38,412 nt of DNA from Verrucomicrobiota bacterium (GTDB taxonomy: Bacteria; Verrucomicrobiota; Verrucomicrobiia; Chthoniobacterales; UBA10450): assembly GCA_003218885.1 (NCBI GenBank), contig QHOV01000141.1, positions 1-38,412 on the forward strand. The letters run 5' to 3'. The translations under genes and the position numbers were made by a program. This document shows, piece after piece, positions 32,589-38,412 of this stretch. The notes under the pieces are model-generated. The model was not told the origin of the DNA, made no database searches, and worked only from the letters and a program-made list of their open reading frames with translations. Positions within the stretch are counted from its first letter, which is position 1; every line of letters starts with the position of its first letter.

Positions 32589-32625
32589 ATGCCGGATCAC
32601 GATCTCGCGAGTCGCGATCCGGCAT
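32589..32625. repeat. ATGCCGGAT hairpin repeat, copy A
   Basis: ATGCCGGATC and GATCCGGCAT pair perfectly over 10 bp round a 17-nt loop. Flanking TTGGCAGAAC and GTTCTGTCAA extend the stem (one G-T pair) so the full hairpin is about 69 bp (32572-32640). It is related to 37992-38030. On the minus strand it follows the HAF gene stop by some 27 bp and may act as its 3' end. Confidence 0.8.
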
Positions 32626-32651
32626 CCACGTTCTGTCAATCCGTCCTTTCG

Positions 32652-33875
32652 TTATTGCCCGCTAAAAGGTACCGCCAAATATGCCGTTAACACGCCCGTA
32701 ATTGGGTCGACAGCTCTACCTGTAATCTCTCCCTTATTATTTATGTCTTTAGCAAGTGCGAGAACGGCAGAATAGCCGCCTTTGAGATCGTTGAGGTCTG
32801 TGGGTGTATTGCCGTGGTCCCAAATGACGGCACGACAATCAACAAAGTCTGCGTCGCATGAAACACCGACCACCTGGCGGGTTTCGTTAATACCGTAGGC
32901 CTCACTGTCTACGTGTTTTGGTGTACGGTTTGGCAAAGGTTTTAGTTGTCGGATACCATCTTCCCTGGTCCACATAAAAGCGTGTACGATGTCGCCTTCA
33001 ACAAACGCGGGGTCGCCATCAAACCCGACAACATCACCGCGTTGATTGATTGCTGTCGGCGTATTCCACCACGGGGCTGGCGCATTTGGATAAATATCGG
33101 TCGCGGTGCCATTTTCCCAAAGCACAGCATGCTTGGCCGTATGTCTTCCAACGGCCTGATCGCAGATACCGGAAATGCCCACGATTTGACCATTATCATT
33201 GATCGCCGTCGCAGCTCCTGAGCTGTCGCCGGGGATTAGTGGCAGGTCTTGGATCTGATCCGGAGGTCCCAGAGTCCACACGGCTGGACGAAACTGGAGT
33301 ACTTGTGGCGAGACGCACGCCCCATCATGAACACCATTCTCCGCCCACCCGACCACCTGACCCAAGTTGTTGGCTCCGGTTGCAAAGCCGTTATTGCCGC
33401 CCGGAAATGGGGGAAGTCCCCTCATCTGGTTGTTTTGCCAAACGAACCCGAGATTGATATAGCCGACGTTGTTAGGCGTACTGTAGAAAGCCGCGCTACT
33501 CCACGCCTCTCCGAGAGGCTCAGGATCGGCGGTCTGAGAAATACCCACGATGATTCCCGCGGTGTTTTTCACGTTCCACGTGACACTGCTGTTTGGTCCA
33601 CCGAGTGTGAAGAGGTCGGTCAGCGAACTGTTTCGCCATAGCGCAGCGTGCCGGTTCCTATTCGGCAGTCTGGAATAGCCTGCCACCCAACTCTGGTCAT
33701 TAATACTATTTCCCCCGTTACTCGTTCCGCCAAGCCCGGGGAGGTTTGACACCTGGTATTGTGTTCTCGCCTTCGTCTGCGCTGGTCTCTGTGCGAGCGC
33801 CGGCGCTAGAACCGCTCCGCAGCAGACGCCAGCCAGCACGATGAAGAGAACTTTGGTTTTGAATTGTGTTGTCAT
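32652..33875 (-). CDS. Exported HAF-repeat protein
   Basis: A 407-residue exported protein. The signal peptide (TKVLFIVLAGVCCGAVLAPALA) is followed by at least six HAF-type repeats (AINDNGQIVGISG, AINQRGDVVGFDG, GINETRQVVGVS, DINNKGEITGRA, GANNLGQVVGWAENG, SINDQSWVAGYS), separated by strands such as HAALWRNSSLTDLFTLGGPN. Each repeat is a beta-propeller-like blade; the family is described as probable extracellular repeat proteins with no known function. A strong AAAGGAG stands before the ATG at 33875, which gives the best start; the ORF track is 29 codons too long. No PEP-CTERM sorting tail is seen. The 220-bp region upstream is non-coding. Confidence 0.9.
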   Translation of the reverse strand: MTTQFKTKVLFIVLAGVCCGAVLAPALAQRPAQTKARTQYQVSNLPGLGGTSNGGNSINDQSWVAGYSRLPNRNRHAALWRNSSLTDLFTLGGPNSSVTWNVKNTAGIIVGISQTADPEPLGEAWSSAAFYSTPNNVGYINLGFVWQNNQMRGLPPFPGGNNGFATGANNLGQVVGWAENGVHDGACVSPQVLQFRPAVWTLGPPDQIQDLPLIPGDSSGAATAINDNGQIVGISGICDQAVGRHTAKHAVLWENGTATDIYPNAPAPWWNTPTAINQRGDVVGFDGDPAFVEGDIVHAFMWTREDGIRQLKPLPNRTPKHVDSEAYGINETRQVVGVSCDADFVDCRAVIWDHGNTPTDLNDLKGGYSAVLALAKDINNKGEITGRAVDPITGVLTAYLAVPFSGQ

Positions 33876-34095
33876 GTTTGTCTCCTTTGTTGAATTTTCA
33901 TGACGACACTTTAGGAACTGCTCAGGTGTCACTGCCATAGCCACTTCGCAGGTTTCGTACAAGCCACTTCGCTTGTAAGTCAGTAGCGAATCCCGCGACG
34001 AGAATTAGCGGCTCTTCGCAGGATCAGATGGCAGAGGAATTGACCGGCGGCGCGGTTAAGCGCGCCTCCCAAGGGTGGCAGTTTGCCCAAATTGC

Positions 34096-35577
34096 TTACT
34101 TCAATTTCGAATTGAGTGTCGCGGCGAACTTACTAAGACCTTCGCGAATTTGCGCACGCGACCATGCGGCGAACCCGAAAGTGAGTGCGAGCTCCGCCTC
34201 GGCTTTCATGTAGCAGGACGACAATGGCGACGGCCTGATGCCGATCTCTGTGCAAACGCGTGTAATCAACGGCATCTGTTCTTTCTGCCGCACCCACGCG
34301 ACGAAGTGCAGTCCAGCTTCCGGAACTTCCAGAATGAAGTACTTGCCTAACAAATTGTTGAATTGTTCGATAAAGAATTCTCTTCGGTCCGAATATACTT
34401 TTCGCATCCGTTTTATGTGACTTAGGAAAAATCCCTCGGTCAAAAATCGAGCCAGCGTCGCCTGATCAATCGCGGGTGAATGTTGATCCATTACAGCCCG
34501 AATCTTGATCATTGGTTCGACCAATTGCTCTGGCGCCAGGATGTAACCCAGCCGCAAAGATGGGTAGAGGATCTTGCTCATTGTGCCTGAATAGATGACA
34601 CGACCAACGTTATCGAGGCCCTGCAAACATGGGAGCGGCGGACCGGTATAACGAAATTCCGAGTTGTGATCGTCCTCGAAAATGTAAGCGTCGCAGACAC
34701 GCGCAAAATCGATCAAGGCCGTTCTTCGCGCGAGACTCATCGTCATGCCGAGCGGAAATTGATGGGAAGGGGTCACGTAAATGATTTTGGGCGAGCGTTG
34801 TTTCAATGGCCGCGCGATTGTGATTCCTTCCCGGTCAACCGGTCTTGGAACGACGGTTGCCCCAGCGAAGCCAAAAGTTCGGCGAGCTTGGTAGAATCCT
34901 GGATCTTCGATCCACGCAACCTCACCCTGATTTACGAGGGCCATCGCGCTGATCATCATTGCCTGCTGCGTTCCGGCGGTAATGATGATTTGGTCTGGAT
35001 GACAGCGCGCACCTCTATGATCACACAAATAATTTGCGAGCGCCTTGCGCAGGTCGGGGTCGCCACGGCTTGAAGCATACTGGAGCAGATGCGCGCCCTT
35101 TTTTGCGAGGACCTGTGCCCTGAGTCGTTCCCATATTTCAATCGGAAATTCGTCAAGCGCTGCGACAGCAGGGACGAATGTCACACCGGGTGGCCCGGCA
35201 ATTCCAAAATCGAATTGTTTTCCAACCCGCTGATCCGGAATATTTCTTACACGATCAGACAGGCGAGCCCGGCGTTCGACGTGTGGTGCTGCTTTTGCTG
35301 TCCGCGCACTTAGGAAGGTTTCGGGCAACGGCTCGGCGACGAATGTACCCGATCCAATTTTTGATTGAAGATAGCCTTCGGCATGAAGCCTCGAGAAAGC
35401 GAGGTTTACAGTGAATCGCGATATCCCCAGATCGCTGGCCAGCGTGCGCGAGGAAGGAAGCCGGGACGAGTCGTTGTTGAAGGTTCCTGAAATTAATTCA
35501 TCGCGAATCTGCCGATAAAGCTGTTGATGAAGCGGCTCGGTCGCAGCGTGATTCAGCCGAACCATTTCAAAAGCCAT
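34096..35577 (-). CDS. MocR-type GntR regulator with aminotransferase domain
   Basis: A 493-residue MocR-like protein. The N-terminal winged helix (LHQQLYRQIRDELISG, SRLPSSRTLASDLGISRFTV, AEGYLQSKIGSGTFVAE) binds DNA; residues about 120-490 are a fold-type I aminotransferase with TAGTQQAMMISAMALVNQGE, VTPSHQFPLGMTMSLARRTA and the PLP lysine region IYSGTMSKILYPSLRLGYIL. MocR proteins sense PLP-linked or amine effectors and often regulate a divergent gene; here that is the DUF5069 gene across 176 bp. The start at ATG 35577 is chosen since the longer frame reads through the operator. The AAGTGGTCTG direct repeats lie 107-140 bp upstream. The effector is unknown. Confidence 0.93.
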   Translation of the reverse strand: MAFEMVRLNHAATEPLHQQLYRQIRDELISGTFNNDSSRLPSSRTLASDLGISRFTVNLAFSRLHAEGYLQSKIGSGTFVAEPLPETFLSARTAKAAPHVERRARLSDRVRNIPDQRVGKQFDFGIAGPPGVTFVPAVAALDEFPIEIWERLRAQVLAKKGAHLLQYASSRGDPDLRKALANYLCDHRGARCHPDQIIITAGTQQAMMISAMALVNQGEVAWIEDPGFYQARRTFGFAGATVVPRPVDREGITIARPLKQRSPKIIYVTPSHQFPLGMTMSLARRTALIDFARVCDAYIFEDDHNSEFRYTGPPLPCLQGLDNVGRVIYSGTMSKILYPSLRLGYILAPEQLVEPMIKIRAVMDQHSPAIDQATLARFLTEGFFLSHIKRMRKVYSDRREFFIEQFNNLLGKYFILEVPEAGLHFVAWVRQKEQMPLITRVCTEIGIRPSPLSSCYMKAEAELALTFGFAAWSRAQIREGLSKFAATLNSKLK

Positions 35578-35683
35578 GATTGAATGGCGGCGCCGCTTCT
35601 TCTGACTTGAGTTTCTATTTGTAACTCGTTTCACGATTCGGATTGTAATCACCGAGACTGCCGGTCGCCGCAAGCCGCCGACG

Positions 35684-35716
35684 AAGTGGTCTGGCCATTT
35701 CACTTTAAGTGGTCTG
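35684..35716 (+). promoter_or_regulatory. Probable MocR operator: two AAGTGGTCTG direct repeats
   Basis: AAGTGGTCTG occurs at 35684-35693 and 35707-35716, exact over 10 bp and 23 bp apart (about two helix turns) on the same face. MocR-family regulators such as PdxR and GabR commonly bind direct repeats near their own promoters, and AGTGG words are typical. They lie between the regulator and DUF5069 genes and probably act on both. Confidence 0.65.
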
Positions 35717-35753
35717 TTGACACTTTGCCACTCGGTCAGAAGCTTTCCTTGCA

Positions 35754-36200
35754 ATGCAAACTCAGACTCCATGTAGCGATTACGTCGAGACGAAAGGTCT
35801 CATTTATTTTGCGCGAATGCTGGACAAGATTCGGATGAAGGCAACGGGCAAATTGCCGCCCGGATATTTTACTGGCGTAGAAGATCCGACGCATTTCGAT
35901 GCCCGCTGCACGAGATTTCTCGCAGTAAATTACGATGAGCTTGTTGAGCAAACGCTGCGAGGCGGATCGGATGAGGAAATCCTCGAATGGTGTTTCGCGC
36001 GTGGCCGCCGGCCCAGCGAAGAGGAAATTTCTGTCTGGAATGCCTTTCTTAGGAAGCGTGGCTGGCGAGACGAGGCGAGCGCGGAACTAACCGAGTCGAA
36101 GAAGGAAGCGGGTTTTGGCGATCGTGACGACATTCAAACGTGGGTGGACCTGCACGACGCCGAGGAAGGAAGAACACCCCGAGCGCTTTTCTCTCGCTAA
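35754..36200 (+). CDS. DUF5069-domain protein
   Basis: A 148-residue DUF5069 protein. It has KGLIYFARMLDKIRMKATGK, CTRFLAVNYDELVEQTLRGG, SDEEILEWCFARGRRPSEEE, VWNAFLRKRGWRDEASAELT and DRDDIQTWVDLHDAEEGR. The family is common in Verrucomicrobiota and Bacteroidota but has no known function. It is divergently placed to the MocR regulator, and the operator repeats are 38-70 bp upstream of its ATG, so it is a likely regulatory target. A link to PLP or amine metabolism is inference only. Confidence 0.92.
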   Translation: MQTQTPCSDYVETKGLIYFARMLDKIRMKATGKLPPGYFTGVEDPTHFDARCTRFLAVNYDELVEQTLRGGSDEEILEWCFARGRRPSEEEISVWNAFLRKRGWRDEASAELTESKKEAGFGDRDDIQTWVDLHDAEEGRTPRALFSR

Positions 36201-36265
36201 GTTTCAGGCGTTCGGCGGAGCCGAGCCGCAGTTCTCTTTTTTATTAAACTGGCAACTGGCGTCTC

Positions 36266-37744
36266 TCAAAGACCAGCATCCAGCGGATAATAATGGAGCA
36301 CATCGTCCCTCCAACCGCCCTGTCCCTTGCCGATGTGGTTAAAGCTGTTTACGAGCTCAATGCGATTAATCCATTTGGCCATTTTGTAACCCAGTTGATT
36401 TTCTGCACGCAATCGCAGCGGCGCTCCGTGAGGAACCGGTAGCAGCCGGCCATTCATTTCATACGCCAGAATGGTCTGGGACTGCACGGCGAGTTCCAAG
36501 GCGATTACTTCATAGTAATAACCGTGACCTGGTCTCTCCCATTTCTCGTCCAAAGTGTGGAAAACGAGAAACCGCGCGTTCGGCTGCGGCCGGCATAAAT
36601 GTAAAATAGAAGACACCGGGACGCCTGCCCACTGCGCGAAGTAGCTCCAGCCTTGGATGCAGCAGTGTAGCGTCGTCTGTGTCTGGCGCCGCATCTGATA
36701 CAGATCGTTGAGGGAAAGACTTAAATTTTTTCCTATCAGACCGCTTACTTCGAGCCGCCAATCTGTGAAGTTAGCCGCGGCTAGTCGTTCATACATTTCG
36801 TTGTGAGGCGGTTTTCCATTGATGCGCGCATACACAGAAACACGTCGATACTTTTGCCGGGAATCCCAATGATGAAAAAGAAGCCGTCGGAAAGGATCAA
36901 CACCGATTTCCAGCAAGCGCTTTGCTTGCGACGGAGAGACTAACGAATACCACGTTCCCCAAAAATGGAAGACGATCACGGCAGCAATGGCCAGCAGCCC
37001 GATAATCGTGGCGAGTGCATGAGATGCGGCTTCCTTCCCGAGAACAATTTTCGCCATCTCACGCTCGAACCCATGTGCGATCATCAGGCTGATGTGAACG
37101 ATGATGAAACCGGTGAAGACAATCAGGCCGATGAAGTGGAAACTGCGCGCCGCTTGTCGGCCGCCTAAGATTCCGGAAAACCAAGGGAACCGCGCACCCA
37201 GCGCCGGCGACATCATGATTCCAGTGATAATTTGAAACGGCGACAGAATGAAAATAATGAAACAGTAGGTGAGCTGCTGAATCGCATTGAACGGGTTTCC
37301 CTCGGGAGGCAGTCGAAAATGGAAGTAGGCCACGACAGCCTGCCACGCCGCGGGGAAGATGTCCCATGAGGTTGGCACAAGGCGTCGCCACTGAGGTGTC
37401 GCGAACAGCAGGATGACGTAGATCAAACCAGCCAGTAGCCAGCCGGTCACCGCCCAGAAATGCCAGTGACGACCCAGGCCGAGGTTGTTCTCTCCGGGCA
37501 ACGCGGTCCATCGCGGCATCGACTGGATTTCATCCTCTGACGTCCAGAGCTTGTCCTTAGGAATTCGTTTCTTCGATAGATGCAACCATTCGCTTCCCGG
37601 CAAGGCATCGTCGCGCCAATAAAACTTTGGATGTGCGCCGATGATCTCGATTCCGCTGCGAATGAGCAACGTGATGAAGAGAAAGTTAAAGAAGTGAGTC
37701 AATCGCACCCACAATGGGAATCCGAGTTGAAGCGTGTCGTCCAT
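36266..37744 (-). CDS. Cytochrome b561-type membrane domain fused to sulfite-oxidase-like molybdopterin domain
   Basis: A 492-residue fusion. Residues 1-275 form a membrane cytochrome b-like part with five or more helices and histidines in RLTHFFNFLF, RSFHFIGLIVFTGFIIVHIS and IAHGFER that can hold haem. From about 330 on is an oxidoreductase molybdopterin-binding domain with TTLHCCIQGWSYFAQWAGVP (Mo-ligand Cys) and YYEVIALELAVQSQTILAYE, MNGRLLPVPHGAPLRLRAEN, QLGYKMAKWINRI. YedZ (membrane haem) and YedY (Mo enzyme) are usually separate genes that repair oxidised methionines in the periplasm; here they are one chain. There is no twin-arginine signal. The start is uncertain as no Shine-Dalgarno site is seen. 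Confidence 0.88.
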   Translation of the reverse strand: MDDTLQLGFPLWVRLTHFFNFLFITLLIRSGIEIIGAHPKFYWRDDALPGSEWLHLSKKRIPKDKLWTSEDEIQSMPRWTALPGENNLGLGRHWHFWAVTGWLLAGLIYVILLFATPQWRRLVPTSWDIFPAAWQAVVAYFHFRLPPEGNPFNAIQQLTYCFIIFILSPFQIITGIMMSPALGARFPWFSGILGGRQAARSFHFIGLIVFTGFIIVHISLMIAHGFEREMAKIVLGKEAASHALATIIGLLAIAAVIVFHFWGTWYSLVSPSQAKRLLEIGVDPFRRLLFHHWDSRQKYRRVSVYARINGKPPHNEMYERLAAANFTDWRLEVSGLIGKNLSLSLNDLYQMRRQTQTTLHCCIQGWSYFAQWAGVPVSSILHLCRPQPNARFLVFHTLDEKWERPGHGYYYEVIALELAVQSQTILAYEMNGRLLPVPHGAPLRLRAENQLGYKMAKWINRIELVNSFNHIGKGQGGWRDDVLHYYPLDAGL

Positions 37745-37991
37745 AACGCGAACCGTCGGCCTGTGATTCTGTCAAAGGTTAGTGCGTCAGTCGTTATCTA
37801 TCGCACGTGCTTTCGATAGCGGATGGCGTTTGTCAGGGGTAGGGTGCGTGTCTCGCCGAAAGCCTCTTCTGAGCGGACGTCTTGTCCGGGACGATTCGGC
37901 GTCGCTCCGCGAGGACGAAGAGCGGGCGCGGCCGCCACAGCGCTACTGGAATCCGAGACTTCTGTGCAATCTGCGGGCAGTAGAAAAACAA

Positions 37992-38030
37992 AATGCCGGA
38001 TGTCGATCTCGCGATTCGTCATCCGGCATT
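37992..38030. repeat. ATGCCGGAT hairpin repeat, copy B
   Basis: AATGCCGGATG and CATCCGGCATT pair perfectly over 11 bp with a 17-nt loop. Most of the loop (CGATCTCGCGA) equals copy A at 32589-32625, while the base pair at the end of the stem is C-G in copy A and G-C here, so pairing is kept. Same orientation as copy A. Confidence 0.8.
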
Positions 38031-38169
38031 GCAGTCGATGTGCAGCAAAGACTGAATTGTGCGTTACCGTCGTTTTCTTTGAGCTCTGGTTTCTTTCGAT
38101 TCCAAAGTCTTCACGGCATGTCCAAGCACTATCAATTGATTAGCTCTTGGATTTAGCCGTCGACCTACA

Positions 38170-38215
38170 CTTCAGAAAATTCGAAATCCGAATATCGAAA
38201 TTCGAAACTCTGAAG
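38170..38215. repeat. Inverted repeat just after the 16S gene
   Basis: CTTCAGA and TCTGAAG arms enclose AT-rich TTCGAAAT words (TTCGAAATCCGAATATCGAA). It starts 15 bp from the 16S 3' end and may be a processing or termination structure, or another spacer repeat. Confidence 0.55.
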
Positions 38216-38220
38216 AGTTA

Positions 38221-38412
<192 letters not shown>

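Noticed and set aside
35717-35745. TTGACA as sigma-70 -35 box for DUF5069
   Set aside because: At 17 bp spacing the -10 position reads AAGCTT, a poor match, so the promoter cannot be supported.

Overview
The window looks like chromosomal DNA of a free-living, GC-rich, Gram-negative soil-type bacterium. The mix of genes (ECF42 sigma factor with DGPF protein, DUF5069, HAF-repeat protein, MocR regulator, many small oxidoreductases) and the style of the intergenic repeats suggest Verrucomicrobiota (Chthoniobacterales/Spartobacteria-like). That placement is inference; the 183-nt 3' end of a 16S rRNA gene at the right edge would settle it. There is no phage, plasmid, transposase or CRISPR signal. 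Many genes have weak Shine-Dalgarno sites and several use GTG or TTG starts.

Layout. 1-5.1 kb: a truncated small membrane protein with a coupled mini-ORF, an MDR oxidoreductase, two alpha/beta hydrolases and a CPA1 Na+/H+ antiporter, followed by a probable gene remnant. 5.1-13.1 kb (almost all minus strand): a stress and redox set made of a CNB-domain thioredoxin-reductase-like flavoprotein lacking CxxC, Dps, two secreted peptidoglycan-binding proteins, two SDRs, a small unknown protein, and an OsmC-DoxX-PEP mutase/isocitrate lyase-like run. 13.3-17.2 kb: a frameshifted cupin pseudogene, then an ECF42-type sigma factor followed by VOC, DGPF/YCII, VOC and SRPBCC genes. Two near-identical promoter-like elements (TGTCCTAA-N15-CGTCGTA) precede the first VOC gene and the DGPF gene. 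17.3-20.9 kb: BNR-repeat protein, CPBP protease, MoaD/ThiS-like protein with terminal GG, and a ChaA-type Ca2+/H+ antiporter. 20.9-28.3 kb: short genes of mixed orientation (GNAT, methyltransferase, HD hydrolase, L,D-transpeptidase, DUF72, YggS, DUF971, ManA) and tiny secreted or membrane proteins. 28.5-32.2 kb: VanZ-like protein and an SGNH + MBOAT polysaccharide O-acylation pair. 32.2-38.4 kb: tRNA-Ile(GAU) and tRNA-Ala(UGC), HAF-repeat protein, MocR regulator divergent from DUF5069, a fused cytochrome b/molybdopterin oxidoreductase, and the 16S 3' end.

How parts work together. The sigma factor very probably drives the two VOC/DGPF promoters directly. The MocR regulator probably controls its divergent DUF5069 neighbour through a 10-bp direct repeat. 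The SGNH and MBOAT proteins form an acyl transfer pair. The 16S gene is not followed by 23S; the Ile/Ala tRNA pair usually found in a 16S-23S spacer lies about 5.7 kb away in reversed order, and the block between carries a related hairpin repeat at each end. Intergenic spaces are rich in cruciform repeats, one of which forms the 3' end of the manA coding sequence.
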